Notes: generated by a model from the sequence alone, not told the origin. DNA of 64,000 nucleotides from Enoplosus armatus (GCF_043641665.1 NC_092195.1:15715774-15779773); one strand, 5' to 3'; shown: positions 34,430-47,218, numbered from the stretch's first letter. Program-made: numbers and translations.

Positions 34430-35554
34430 AAAATCCTACTAAACAAATTTGTATTAAACTAAACAGATGAACTCAGTTTCAAGCATCTGAAAAACCTCAG
34501 ACATAAAAAACAAATGTCTGTGGTCTCATTTCCAAGCCTGTTCCTGCCTGTGCTCTCAGTCTACAGGTGCTGCCAAAGAACTCTCTCTTGCACTGACAGG
34601 GTCATATAACATATAATAAATAAGATTTAATTAGAAAACACCACAGAGTATGATAATAAATGGTTTGACAACAGAATACATGATGGGGGAAACAATCTGA
34701 TTATTAACTGGCTTAATGTGAACTGTGGTTTTAGAGCTATCAGACTAAATAAGCATATGCTGATTATAAGATAAGAGATTATGACAACTTATGTTACAAC
34801 AGTGAACATGCCTTCCAACAAGGTAAACAGATGGGTGAATGGTGTAATACTTGAGTATTACATACATCTATCACAGTAAAACTGTTGCTCTTTTGTGCTA
34901 TAAAGCAATCTAGCAGATTTCCTGTGAAACTGGATCTGGTGACGATGTGAAACGAAGAGCAGAAATTCATACACGCAGCATTTCATTCTGTGCATTGAGA
35001 GTCTCCTTTATTTACGGCAATTATGATAATAACTATGGCAATATTTTATAGATTTTAAAATGTTATACACAGCATCTTTAACACTAAAACCTCTTCAGGG
35101 ACATATTACTGCTCCTACTCTAGTTCTCTCTCACACATACACTCTCTCCCAAACTCCCAACAGTCTTTCCAGGGACCAGTCGCTCTTTACTGTAAATATT
35201 CCTAAATGTCTTTCTGGGAGACGGCGTTGGCAACGACAACTTTTTCTGAAGAGCCCTAAGCCTACCAATTACTGTAAGTTGGGGACACTTAGCAGCAGCC
35301 TAAGGTCTGAAAGTCCCTTTCAAGTCAGCCAGGCAGCCGTTCAGTCAGACATTCAGTCAGCCGCTCAGAGAGCCTGCGGCGACGGGAAAATTTCCTGCGG
35401 TTAAAACAGGAAGACAGAAAGAGAGTCAGCTCGCTGAGGAGGCTAACGTGGCCTCGTGTGGCTTACAGTAAACCCAGCAGATGACAGGGAATAGGCACGG
35501 GGAGAAGACGCAGCATTTTTTGGTTTGTGCTACATGCCGGAAGTGTGTATGCTT

Positions 35555-35555
<1 letters not shown>
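34430..35555. other. Intronic sequence, no feature recognised
   Basis: AT-rich at 34590-35060, then more complex. A degenerate CAGTCAG run lies at 35327-35370. No exon recognised. Confidence 0.5.

Positions 35556-35558
<3 letters not shown>

Positions 35559-35597
<39 letters not shown>
35559..35597. repeat. (TG)19 microsatellite
   Basis: 39-bp perfect TG tract. Confidence 0.97.
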
Positions 35598-35754
35598 CAC
35601 TGTAAGCAACAGCTGTGGGAACTGTGTTGTGGTGAGCAGGCAAACAGAAAATCAAATGCTGGTGTTGCATTTTCATTTTCAGAAAGAAGAAACAGGAATT
35701 TGCCTGAAGCTTAAAGAAAAATGGGGGAAGTGCAGAAGATTGTAAGTAGTGTTG

Positions 35755-36245
35755 ATAGGATTAGTCCATTAAGTTTTAATAATTAATTACTTGTTTATCT
35801 TTCATCAAGCAAATGTGCCAAACCTTTACTGATTTTCATTCGACTATTGGCATTCTTCACTATTTTCTGACATTTTATAGACTAAAAGATTAACATTGAT
35901 AACTATTAGGGCTGTAACTGATACACAGATTCATCTGTGAATTATATTTTGCAATTGCTCGATTCAAACTCTAGTTTTCAAATCGCAGCAATGATGTACA
36001 AGTGTACTCTGGGGTGTGTCTGTACATTGTGACATCACTGAAGGGTGTGGTTACAGGTGCAACATACATTTGAAAAATTCAACCAGACAGTGCAGCACTG
36101 CTTTTCAGTCTGGTATCAAATTACCCTTTAATACATCAATCAAATTAAACTATTTTGAGGACTTAAACGCAGAGAACATTTGATGTTTTTGCCTGAAAAA
36201 TGACTAAAATTAATTTATCATCAAAATAGTTAATAATGGCCAAAT
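35755..36245. mobile_element. Interspersed repeat family A, two opposed fragments
   Basis: Bases 35755-35925 read as the reverse complement of the family 5' half (ending attagggctgtaac). Bases 36165-36245 read as the family 3' end in forward orientation (gatgtttttgcctgaaaaat, atcatcaaaatagttaataa). The intervening 240 bp are not assigned. Confidence 0.5.
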
Positions 36246-36249
36246 TTTG

Positions 36250-37125
36250 AATGTTCAACTATCCAACATCTGGGACTCTTTGGATAAAATGAAGCCCACT
36301 GTCTGACAACTCCTGGTATCTCCCAACAACAGCAACGCACCAAACCACACATTATTTCCACGGAGACAAAAATCACCCAGAACGGTAGCGGCCTCCGGGA
36401 TTAGGCCTCCCATAAATCTTTGCGGCGTTGGGAACAGCTGCATCAGGCGGTGAACGATGAGCAGCACTCTCCTCCTTCTTTTTTAAGGCTTTGTTAAATG
36501 CCACGCCACTGAGTTCAGAGCGCATTGTAGGAAATTCATGGCCACTAAATATCAAGCTAGCTTCTGACAATTAACATGCAGGGAATATATTAGACAGAAA
36601 AAAGCCTGAAGGAGCCTTAATGGGAACCTTAATAGTCTTGCTCTTTTGAAATATGTGCGTGCCGTGTTTATTGGGCTCTTTGGTGGTAAGTACAGTGTGC
36701 TGGATGGTGGTAAAGAGGTACACTAGTCACACCATTCACCAGCAAACCACCTAAAGTGTCCCAAGGGGGGGATATGCCCTGCCTAAATTCATGTTGGTGT
36801 AAAGCAAAACAGAAAAGAATATGATTTGAAAACAAATAAAGGCCAAAGTGCTTACTGAAAAGGTTACACAGTTATCACTGAGGTTTCCAACCAGTTTTTG
36901 TCAGAGTGCGTGAGGCAGAGAAAGGTTGATAGTTGTCAGGTCCAGGCATAGCCCCCACCCCCCTCAGGTGTTTTGACATTTTAAATGAATTTAAGCGCGG
37001 CGGTCTTCTGCTGCAACCCTACACCGCAGCAGTCTCCATGCCGACAGCAGCACCAGCAGTTGTCTCCCAGAACCAGCCCTGACATTTTGTCTTCTTCTCG
37101 GCATGAAGGGAGTGTGTGTGCCTGC
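36250..37125. other. Intronic sequence, no feature recognised
   Basis: Complex sequence. Minus-strand open frames at 36255-36467 and 36373-36570 match no family I know. Confidence 0.5.

Positions 37126-37128
<3 letters not shown>

Positions 37129-37177
<49 letters not shown>
37129..37177. repeat. (TG)24 microsatellite
   Basis: 49-bp perfect TG tract. Confidence 0.97.
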
Positions 37178-37178
<1 letters not shown>

Positions 37179-37179
37179 T

Positions 37180-38095
37180 TCATATGTGCCTGTTCAAGAG
37201 CTGATGTGCTGCACTGCTTCCTTCCGCCCACCACTTTCTTTAGATAATGTAACACATGAAACCTGCACAGACTCAGGTGTCAAACCGCAGAGGGAAGTCT
37301 GCGTGGGCTACAGCATGAGAGAGAAGAAGAAGCTTGATAGATAGAGAGGAAATCATCCTCAACATACCAGCAATGGCTTCTAGTAAAGCTCAGACCAGAG
37401 ACACATGCACTCATAAACTGGAGGGACAAACAGAGAAGATGCTGGACCGGCTGCAGGGCAGTTATCAACAGCAACAGACCCTCTGAGAGGCTACAATCTT
37501 TGTGTTTTCAATTAATTACTGCACTAAAACACACAGCATTATCAGATCAGACTAACATTTTCCTTTTGTAACCGAGATACTACATAATTAGATTAGATTC
37601 AGATTAACTGGATTATTTTATGCTGTAGTTGCGAAACAGCATGAAAGGATCATAACTACAGAATTAAACGAGCTGAAACCGGAAAGTAATGATTCGGTTT
37701 ACCCACCGAGTTGCCCTTTGACTAACATTGTACTGTAGCTCTTTATTTACATGCAGCAAAGCATCTCTGTGCCCTCCCACCCAGCAGGCCACAATATGTC
37801 TTCAGCAGATGTCTCACTGGTTAAAGGTACACCGACAAAACAATGAACTGTTTTCACATTTTCAAATGTGTCAAATCTTTTCACAGACTGAAAACAGTAA
37901 AAGAAACTGTAAATCACCTTCAATTTACATCTGGAACCAGAGCCTTTTTTATGATACAGTACTAGAGTTTCAGTACTCATGCTAATGTAATATGTATGTT
38001 TTCCTACAAAGGACACCACCCAATTTCTGGGTGTATGTGGAGCACATGATGCAAGCAAGCGTGTGTTTTGTGTAAACTAATTAGAGATCTTGCGA
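37180..38095. other. Intronic sequence, no feature recognised
   Basis: AT-rich from about 37500. No exon, RNA gene or clear repeat recognised. Confidence 0.5.
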
Positions 38096-38099
38096 ATTT

Positions 38100-38290
38100 T
38101 AGCTTATTGCATTGATGTATATGTTTATCGATAAGGAATTATATTCATAATACAGGCTTTCCCACATCACTTGATTTAATGTTTATTATGGTACAAAAAA
38201 GGTTTCTTATGCTTCATGATGAAGTTTTATAAGCTGCATTTTTGTATGTTTGAGCCTTACTACTCTTTTAAATCTCAACTTTAATATATT
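38100..38290 (+). mobile_element. MITE-like repeat family B, copy 2 (partial)
   Basis: cacatcacttgatttaatg followed by tttattatggtacaa aligns with cacaccactcaacttcattt and tttattatagtaca at 41894-41935, in the same orientation. Ends are eroded. Confidence 0.5.
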
Positions 38291-38294
38291 AGTG

Positions 38295-39590
38295 TATTTA
38301 GGGGATCCTTAAATTGAATTAAATAAAAGACAAACTGTCTTATCAAAGAATAAAGTTTATCACAAACAGTTTTTGCTACTGTTTCCATCAGTAACAAAAA
38401 AGTACTGAGGTTTAATACTCAGCCCTTACAGCAGAGCATCAAACATCTGCTTTCTTTTTAGTAGAGAAACTAAAAATGCTACATCTTTTATCTAAGTAGG
38501 TCATTTCAACAGCAGTAGAAAACCCAACAATAACACCGCGTATAAATACAAGGACATATGTAAGGACATAACCTAGTTAGTCTACAAGCTGGCTGTTATA
38601 ATTGATGCAGCCTTTACAACTGACCATGGAACATATTTGATGTCATTTACATACACAAACATCAAACTGTTATATGTACAGCAGTCAGAGTCAGTGCTGC
38701 TGACGCCTCAGATTTCCTGCTTGAAGCGCATCAAAGAAATGTCACATACTCTAAGTCCATTACTGCTTCCATTGCATTCTGGCCTTCAGGTTTCCATGAG
38801 CACCAGAAAGTGCTGTCAGACAATAAATGATAACAGCGTGCTGCGGGGTGAAAATCAACATTTAAGACTTCTACTTTTAATGTGGGAAGTTGGAGTTACT
38901 CTCTTGGGCTCCTGTTCTGAAGCTATGACGCTATAATTTCTGTTGAAGCTTCACAACTTTAATGGTTTGTTAATGAAACACAGCTTCTTGTTTTGAGCTT
39001 TGTTTGGTGTGTTGTTTGCTTGTACAAACTCTTAGAGAGACTCTGTGATTTCTACAGAGATCTGCACCAGCATGGATAACAAGGCTGCCAATTAACTAGT
39101 CTTCCACTTCACCTCCCTGTTAGCACTAAAGATTCTGGGGGCAGATTTACCTCCCATTACGGTTAGGTTAGAGTGAAATTACAGCATCAAAGGTTCAGCT
39201 GCTTTTCCTCTTGTACCCTTATCTTGTAAAAGCGGGCTGGGACACCGAAACACTTAATTGGTTCCAGAAATGTTGTACCACATGTCCAGCTTCTAGTCAC
39301 TCTTGACCTGTGGCCTTTTACTGCACGTGATATTTAGAAAACGCAGCTTCCTCCACTCTGAGGCACTGCAACACTTGTGGGGAAGTCATGATACACCACA
39401 CGAAGACTGATTTGATAGTTAATAAATATGATTATCCGAACATGCACGTTAAGCTGAGAGGGTGTCTCTAAGGGGGCACCACTGAAAGAGCTACCCTCTG
39501 CGTTTGCAAGTGAGTGAATGATAGACAGACGGACGGAGTATGTGGTCAAAGGCTAAATACTCTTCTAAATATTCAGGTTAGAGGGGTCTA
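38295..39590. other. Intronic sequence, no feature recognised
   Basis: AT-rich sequence. A 99-codon plus-strand open frame at 38637-38936 has no recognisable family or splice context. Confidence 0.5.
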
Positions 39591-39591
39591 G

Positions 39592-40190
39592 TACATTGAT
39601 TCCCAACCAGGGGGTGCTTCTGCAGTTTCCAGGGTGTACGTGGAAAGATTGTTTAGTAGCTAAAGTAGTTTGAAAAAACTGAAATTACAAATTGATTTTA
39701 AAAAACCTCATTGCAACGTGTGGTGTTCAGTCAGTTGTAATACCTTAACACCTCACATTGCGATTAAGAGTGTGTGAAAATATCTGAGCAAGCAAGCAGG
39801 GAAGTTGAAGCAGTTAGCTCGCGTTAATAAGTTAACGTAATAGGCTAAGTACTCATTAACCAAGGGTAACCGGTTTCTTCTTCACAGTTAAAAAAAAAAA
39901 AAGAAGCTGATGATAGCATTTGAAAAGTGAACTACAACAAACACAACAAAATGTTTAACAAATACGTACAAACCAGGGCAAAATGGTTAAAATAGCTTAA
40001 AGTATTGAATAAATAGCTAAAATAGTTAGCTAATATAATGGCTAAATTGTTAAAATAGCTAAAAGTGATGAATAAATGGTTAAAATATTTAGCTAAAAGT
40101 AAAAACAGTTGACAGTAGTAACAGTATGAATGCCAACTTAACCAAAATGACCTAAACAATGACTGTGACATAAACAAAATTACTGTTACA
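39592..40190 (+). mobile_element. Composite interspersed repeat with internal tandem units
   Basis: Starts with gattcccaaccagggggtgc, a phrase typical of a teleost repeat I recall. A poly-A run lies at 39888-39901. It is followed by roughly four degenerate units of 30-33 bp of the type ttaaaatagctaaaagt (starts near 39987, 40017, 40050, 40080). Confidence 0.5.
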
Positions 40191-40194
40191 ATAT

Positions 40195-40765
40195 TTACTT
40201 TTATATCATTAACAGTTAAATGATATCCAGAGGAGACCTGGACGAGTAGACAACAGCACCGGCCTCACTGTTGATTGGCCCTCTGTGTGTTGACTTGTGT
40301 ATCTGTGTGCTGCGATGCCTTCAAGGATCAACAACCACCGGCCCTGAGAAAACCCTGAAAAACTGAACAGAAACTTCTCCACGAGAAATTCTGTCCACGC
40401 AACAAAGAAATGCTCAGATGTCCAATTACCATTAGAAAAGAACACCGACTGGGAGGAAACAGAGCCGGCATCTAAGTCTGCTTAAAACTGCAAATTGGGC
40501 CGAGGCCTTTTGAATGCGGTATCAAGTCTGACACTTAATTATTGTGTACTTTACATCTATTTATTTGCGAGTAGGAGCTTGGCAGCAAGAGGCTGATCTT
40601 AATCTTGCCAGGTCTAGTGTGTGTCTAAGTGTTTGTGCCTGCATATACATCCTCACCAGGCCTCTCTTGCTACTCAGGAATACAACAGTCTGTGCAAACA
40701 GGATGTTAAACTGGGTGCTTCCTGCCGTTTATCCAATCAGACACATTTCCTTTTCACTTTGTTTT
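40195..40765. other. Intronic sequence, no feature recognised
   Basis: Complex sequence with no recognised exon. Confidence 0.5.
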
Positions 40766-40768
40766 GTG

Positions 40769-40770
<2 letters not shown>

Positions 40771-40809
<39 letters not shown>

Positions 40810-40823
40810 CTGTGTGTGTGTGT
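40771..40823. repeat. (TG)n microsatellite, interrupted
   Basis: TG tract 40771-40808, a CC interruption, then TG 40811-40823. Confidence 0.96.
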
Positions 40824-41208
40824 TGCTGGCCTCCTGCGAGGGTCAGTTAGCGAGCTCCACTGGGAGTGTTGCTATAAAAACCTCAAACATCAGCGGCAGA
40901 CAAACGGGAGAGCAGAACGCTTCCACTCTGACAAGACAAGAATCAGAGGAAATCAAAGCCTCGCCAAGTTACCCTGAATCAGCAGCAACAACATACTGCA
41001 CCACCATGAGCACCTGACTCTGTGTGTGTGCTGAGCTTTCTCTGCTCAGCTGTCAGTCCTCAGACACCCAGAGAGGGAGATGTTGGCTGATGTTTTCAAA
41101 GAAGGGCCCTGTGTGTGTTAAGCTGCTGGAGATGACCTGACCTGGATAAAGGCAGCGGGTGAATAAATAAATAAGTCAACGAGACGCTCAGAGCCATCAC
41201 ACTTCTGC

Positions 41209-41209
<1 letters not shown>

Positions 41210-41236
<27 letters not shown>
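41210..41236. repeat. (TG)13 microsatellite
   Basis: 27-bp perfect tract. TG-rich degenerate sequence recurs at 41340-41460. Confidence 0.95.
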
Positions 41237-41240
<4 letters not shown>

Positions 41241-41585
41241 TGATTATCGATGCAGACATTTTCTATGCATGAATGAGTGGGAGTATGCTTGCCAGGTCAA
41301 GATCGATGTGCATATGAGGTAAAGACACAGCAGTATGGAGTGTGTGTGTGTTCCCTTTAAATGTATAATGTCTCTGTGCCTGTTCATACATGTGCTGTAT
41401 GTCTGTACAATTTATGTTGCTTAGTGTGTGTATGTGTATGTGTGTGTGTGTGTGTGTATGTAGTCCTGCTCCTTAAGGGGCTTGAGGGCTGATATTAATG
41501 AAGCATTTCTCTCTGCGGAGCTCCGTCAGAACAACAAGCCCCTGACGTGATTAATAACTGCCTTGCTTCCCTTGTGTGAGTGTGT

Positions 41586-41652
41586 GCGTGTGTGTGCATG
41601 CTTATGTGAGTGGTCCAGTGTATTTCTGAGTGTATGTGCAGTATATGATGCA

Positions 41653-41695
<43 letters not shown>

Positions 41696-41752
41696 GTGTG
41701 CATGCTTATGTGAGTGGTCCAGTGTATTTCTGAGTGTATGTGCAGTATATGA

Positions 41753-41804
<52 letters not shown>
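41586..41804 (+). repeat. 104-bp tandem duplication embedding (TG)n tracts
   Basis: Unit 1 (41586-41689) and unit 2 (41690-41793) share catgcttatgtgagtggtcc, then agtgtatttctgagtgtatg, then tgcagtatatgatgcaag, each at an offset of exactly 104 bp, with one C/T difference noted (41655 vs 41759). Each unit ends in a TG tract (41656-41690 and 41758-41804). Confidence 0.93.
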
Positions 41805-41808
<4 letters not shown>

Positions 41809-41821
41809 TGTTTTGCGGGCT

Positions 41822-42185
41822 TATTAGAGCCTGACCGATACATTGGCAGCGTTGATTTTAAAGGCTGATTTCATTGTACTGATGTATTTGCCCACACCAC
41901 TCAACTTCATTTAACGTTTATTATAGTACAGTGTCATTTATTAGTTTAGATATTTTAAACAGTTGCATGCATTTTTATATATTTAACCCTTATTTTTCTC
42001 AGCTCAGTATCGTCTCAGTCTGATTGGTGTCGATAAAACTAAAATTTAATAATTTAAATTCTAGTGAATGTAATGTTAAAATCAACTGTTATACATATGG
42101 GCTCCTTTTCAAAAATGTGTATTACAGGCAGCTATGTAAAAAAAACTAAAAAAAATATTGGCCAATAAATCATGAGATTTTTAAC
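41822..42185 (+). mobile_element. MITE-like repeat family B, copy 3
   Basis: Begins ttagagcctgaccgatacat and ends near attggccaataaatcatgag. The start is the inverted counterpart of the right end of copy 1 (gtcggcccgactctaa). Non-coding, AT-rich interior. Confidence 0.6.
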
Positions 42186-42189
42186 TCAA

Positions 42190-43840
42190 TATCAACATTA
42201 GCCTCAGAAATGTCCTTGAGTGCATGTGCTGCCTGTGTGCTCACACGGGTCAATGGAAAAACCCAAGTCGACATTAATGAGAGGAGTACATTAGCCCTTC
42301 CTGTTTATGGCTTTGTACTCTGCCAGCCTCTCTGCTGCCTGTCTAATAAGCTTTATATCGGTGTTGTCTTTCTCTACAGGACACCACAACGCTTAAAGCT
42401 TCCGGCTGTAATGAGCCAAATGGTTTAATGCAACCACGAAACAATGATGAAGCTAAACACATCTATTTTACATGACAAGCAAGATAAGGCGCCGTGGGGT
42501 TTGTAAAATGCGTTTTGTGCCTCACATAATGTGTGTAAACTAAGTAGGTGGCTGTAAACGTCGTCGCTGGTGTATGTGTGCACCCACATTATCTCCTAAG
42601 CTTCTTGCAGCCCTGCTTAGCAAGGTGCTCATCATCCATCTTCATTTCCCAAGGTGCCAGCGTTCGTGTGTGTGTGTATGTGTGTGTGTTGAGAGAGAGA
42701 GATTGAGCGAGAGAGGGAGCACATGAGATTCACAAAAAGGTGCAATTGTGACTGTCCACGTCTGACTGTTAAAGAGATCCATTACAGCCTGCGTGGTCTC
42801 ACCTGATAGGATGACCTTCACTCTCTCTCACTACTTCTGTCTCCTTAAAGTGCCTCTTTCCTCCTCCCCTTCCTCCTACGCTTAAATTAGACGATCTACA
42901 CGCCTGGTTTGCAAGATGCTGTCTGTTGCACTTAATTCATTCCCCCCATATGCCCGTACATTAACTCCCTCCGACGTGAAACGCCTCACTGAGCCACAAG
43001 CTCTCGCCCTGCAACAAATCAACCTCACAGACCACATGAGCGCGATCCGACTCAGCGCTGGGCGAAACTCCGTCCTGCCAACAGATGCACGGATCCACAT
43101 AAAATAAAAAACACAAGTAAATGCCTGCCAGCAGAAACAAAATCAAATGGACAGGAACCAAGGCACACATCACTAGCTTTACTCTCCACTCTCTGTCACA
43201 CGGCTTCCGATGTCTGACTAGAAATCTGTCGCTTCTCATCCAGTTTCTACCCTCTCATCAAACAGCATCAGTATCAGCGCTCGCCCGAGGCCGCCAAATT
43301 AATTGTGTCTAATCATGACTAGCTTCTACAATTACTAATTGTACAATCTTAGTGTATCGGCAAAAGTGAAATACCAAGTTTCCTGCTGTAGGTCAAACAA
43401 ATCATCCTCATTCTGATGCAAAAGTGCAGTTGTTCTTTTGAATTAAAATGAATTATTCTGATTGTCATCACAACAACTATTAAAAAAAAAAAAACAATAC
43501 AGACAGCCTTTGGAACCACAATTACATGAATGAACATGAGCAGTTGATCATTTCTTTTATTATGAAGACGCATCTTTCTATTGGGAATGGACACAGAAAT
43601 GTTTGAGATTTACTGTCAGTGACTGTAGTATCGTATGGTCTTAATTCACAGTACAATTCACCCAAAAGAACATTGTTTAAAAAAGGAAAGGGGGCAGGAC
43701 TGCAGGACTAACATATGGCCTGTCTGGCCGGTTGGGTTTGATTTGTATCAAATGTTTTACAGTAGATTTCAGTTTGATCTCAATTTATGTGCAAGGCTGG
43801 TTTGATGTGTGTTTCAGTACTGGAGTCTATACAATACTAG
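42190..43840. other. Intronic sequence, mostly unique
   Basis: TG/GA patch at 42664-42720 and a donor-like CAG|gtgaga on the minus strand near 42804 without an acceptor. Open frames at 42882-43239 on both strands match no family I know. Confidence 0.5.
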
Positions 43841-43844
43841 AGTT

Positions 43845-44060
43845 TTGTTACTGATGCCGATTATTTGATTGTCAATAAATTATAATAAAATGGTTAAATA
43901 TGCTGGTTACCATTTCCTAAAGCCTAAGGTCATGTCTTCAGATGTCTTGTTTTGTCCGATCAACAGTACAAAACCCAAAGATATTCAGTTTACTCACAAA
44001 GGTTTGATTCGCTGGAATCTGAGCATGTTTGGTATTTTCGCATTAAAAATGTAATGATTA
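43845..44060 (+). mobile_element. Interspersed repeat family A, copy at 43.9 kb
   Basis: Carries gatgccgattatttgattg, aaggtcatgtcttcagatg, cttgttttgtccgatcaac and acccaaagatattcagttta in the family order. Confidence 0.65.
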
Positions 44061-44194
44061 AAAAAAAACCTTACCTTGAGGAACATAAACAACTCATATT
44101 ATAAAATCCGTCTTTTCATTTACCAAAAGAAGACTTTACAAATGTTAAAATTAAGTCTTAAATTTGAGGTTTGAAGTTCACTCTTCGACAGCAG

Positions 44195-44275
44195 CTGACA
44201 AAACAGTCAAGGTCCACTTAGTAGCTGTTCTGGAGCTTTCAATCATATGACTGATTTTAAACAGCAGTCTAAAAT
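44195..44275 (+). mobile_element. Interspersed repeat family F, fragment 2
   Basis: caaggtccacttagtagctg, then ggagctttcaatcatatga, is similar to 11393-11515. Confidence 0.45.
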
Positions 44276-45647
44276 TGTGATGTAACAAAATACCAAAAGC
44301 TGTCATTTCTCAGTGCTAGAGACACATTTCGGTCGATAAATAAAAAAAATAAAGATATCAAGGGATGTCTCCTAATAAGAGCTTATAAATGTAAATGTCT
44401 AATCTGATACACAAACCAGTATTTCTGTAGTTGAAGTCAGCAAGAAAAATGAAAGCTGAAACAGAGACTGAGACCACTTTCATGTTACACTCAGATTGCA
44501 ACAAGGGCTGAGAGGAATTTTGAAAATTGGATATCTTCACGTATATATTTCATTATGCTACACATTTGTTTGCTGATCCTGCATCAGCGAAAATGAAAAC
44601 TGTGCGATAAATAGTCGGGCTCTGCACGGCCTTCCAGGACCAAGTGACGTTCTCCGGCACTGATGCAGCGAGCCATCAATCTTTATAAATCATTCAGTTC
44701 TCCTGCTCTGCCCTCCACACACAAACACTGGAGGACACACTAAGAACGCACACAAGTACACACACCTTGGTCGCAGCCTTGTTCGTCCCTTTCTCCTGCA
44801 GCGCTTTGGGATCACAAGAGTTTACGTAACCACGTGTACGAGAACAAGATTCAGCTGAAACAAGAGCTGAATCTAAAATGTCCTTTTAATAGATAGGGGA
44901 CCTGAAATAGCCTGTCCTGTGGAGTCGCTGCACAACCAGCATGAGACATACTCAATCAGGACATGATATAAGAGGAATGATATTTATATTTAAAGAAGTT
45001 ATCCATAAAATTTTATATTTATTTGAGGAAGAAATGGTCTACTGTCTTTGGAGATTGACGCATCACAATAGTTACCTGCAGTGCGAAAGCTTTTACATTT
45101 TTCATCATCGCTGTTCTGCATGCCCCTTAAATCTTTCCTTTATAAAAACAATCCTTTGGTGCACATGAAGTGACATGCATTAAAGTTTCAGCAGCAGCTG
45201 CAGTTTGAAAGGAGAACTGGATTTTATGAGCAGCGATGGCCAAACAAATCACAGAGGAACAGGGAACAGAATAGAGGCAACTACAGAAGCACAAACGTCC
45301 TCAGATTAAAAGTGTTGAGGAAGAGCATCACAACAATGACCAGAAATGAGGAAGTGATACCTTGTAAGCAGCACCTGAAAGTAGTGCTGAACCTATCACT
45401 TACAGTGTGAATTACAAGCTCGGCATAGCTACTGTCCTAGCTGGCTTTTTCCTTCCTGTATGTCTTTAGTATTGTTTCTGAAAAATAGTCACATCTGCTC
45501 ACTTTGACCTCAAGGACTTCTCACTTTAGCCTGTGGAGGTGCCACTACGGTGTTTGCCATATTTCCTGTATTTGGTTTCTTCTATAAAGACCTGAGGGTC
45601 TCCAGCCCCTTTACAAAGCCTTAAAAATAGAATCAAACAATGATGGA

Positions 45648-45660
45648 GGGTTAAAGGTCA
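45648..45660 (+). promoter_or_regulatory. DR1-like motif
   Basis: GGGTTAAAGGTCA differs from a perfect DR1 by one base. It continues as ACTCCG, as does the motif at 13745, so about 19 bp are nearly shared between the two sites. Confidence 0.3.
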
Positions 45661-46164
45661 ACTCCGCTGTTAGTCTCGACAAAAGACACAAGAGTAAGAA
45701 TTTAGCAGTCATTTTTCCTGATTGGGGCTGCATGGGGAGACAAGTGGATCACAGTGAATAATTCATCAACTCCTTTTAAAACTCAGTTGGGACCAAAGTA
45801 AATTTAAAATATTCTGTTGGGGGGGGGGGGTTTCAAATCTCAGTATTTTGTGAGGGTGTAAATCATTTAATAACTTGTCAAGTCAAAGCTGTGAGCTGAG
45901 AAAGACTTCATGATGAGGGATGTCATCTGGGACGAGATAAAAAAGAGGCATTTTTTTTTTCCGTTGTTACTGAGGGGTGTCTTCTGTCAGCAGTGCGGCT
46001 GTTGTGAACCCCCCCCCCCTCTGAAACCCCTCCTCCCCTGTGGTCACCTTGTATTTAAATAACATTGCGGCCCATTGATCTCAGCGAGAGGCCATGTTGG
46101 CTCCGATTTAGACTTCAGAGGAATGCTGGAATGTCTCTGGCTCCGAGCCAGCCTTTTCCTGGCC

Positions 46165-46178
46165 CGACCTTTGACCCC
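46165..46178 (-). promoter_or_regulatory. DR1-like motif, reverse orientation
   Basis: CGACCTTTGACCCC reads GGGGTCAAAGGTCG on the minus strand, one base from a DR1 direct repeat. Confidence 0.3.
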
Positions 46179-47216
46179 TGCCACTGCGAATGGGGAGGCC
46201 TAGGCTGTACGCATGGGGGGGGGACGAGGCTGAAGTAGGCGGCGACCACCTGCTCTCCCTCTGATCTAATGACCTCGCCTCCCAGCGCACCAAAAGTCGC
46301 ACACGCAGACACGAACCTACCGACACAAGTTCACAAACTCAGCCCCTATTGTGCTTCTGCGTCCAACTCGGCAGCCTATGGACAGAGTCATGCTCTGTGG
46401 TCGTGGGTAAACACATAAGCCAAGGGCTGACTGCACATGTCAACACACAGTGAGCTGCCTGTTCCAGTGAGGGCATAAACACACAAACACACACTGGGTA
46501 CAGATGAACAGCACCTGACTGACTCTAAGTGTATCCAAGGATAAAGGCGTCGTAAAACAAGCATCGTACGATATGTATATGTGTGTGTAGATGTGTGTTA
46601 CTCATGCGGCAGGCATTTACAGCCTTCATCTGGTAGCTATACATAACATCATTACCCCATCAGCACCGAGTTAATGTGAAACTTGGAAGCGTGTCGGTGG
46701 CCTCTGCCCGTGTGTATTTGCTTCATACACAGCCCGTTTCCATGTGACTGACTCGTGAGGTAGGAACGCTGGAAAAATCAGCGCCATTACATCATCTGGC
46801 CTGTGCTAACCTCAGCCTCTTGGCATGGGCGAGATTGGCCGAGGAGTGCCAATGTAAAGGGAACTTGGAAGCATTTTTAAAAATAAAAACGTGGAGTGGT
46901 AAAACACTAAATCATTAAACGGCGTGGAGGGTGAAGCTGGGCAGCGTGACCGAGTGGGGGGGGAATAACAAACTCTGGAGCATGGCCGAAGTAATCGGAC
47001 TGAAAAGGGCCTTTATGCCTGGCGTGCCAAGTCTGCGGCGATATATGCACAAGGGGACAAATAAAGAGAGGAATATGGGTAAGTACGGGAAAAGAGAAGG
47101 AGGTGGAGATATGAACAACATGTGTGACAAGTGTCAAGAAACTGACAGAGCAAGAAAAAGTTGTGGTAAACAGCAAGAAATAGAAAAATGTATATGTGAG
47201 TAGAAGTATGAGAGAG

Positions 47217-47218
<2 letters not shown>

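Larger units (their letters stand above)
44280..47215. other. Intronic sequence, mostly unique
   Basis: Holds DR1-like motifs near 45648 and 46165, a G-run at 45819-45830 and a C-run at about 46011-46019. A complex block at 46780-47060 with several CpGs could be conserved. A minus-strand splice-like site lies at 45075/45076. No coding exon recognised. Confidence 0.5.

Noticed and set aside
41586..41804. CRISPR-like array
   Set aside because: Only two contiguous units with no unique spacers, in vertebrate DNA; it is a tandem duplication.
42799..42850. Minus-strand CAG|gtgaga donor as a recursive splice site
   Set aside because: The sequence just upstream on the gene strand is purine-rich, so it lacks the required pyrimidine tract.
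42882..43239. Overlapping open frames on both strands of reasonable composition
   Set aside because: No family resemblance, no splice sites at useful positions, and open on both strands, which suggests composition rather than coding.
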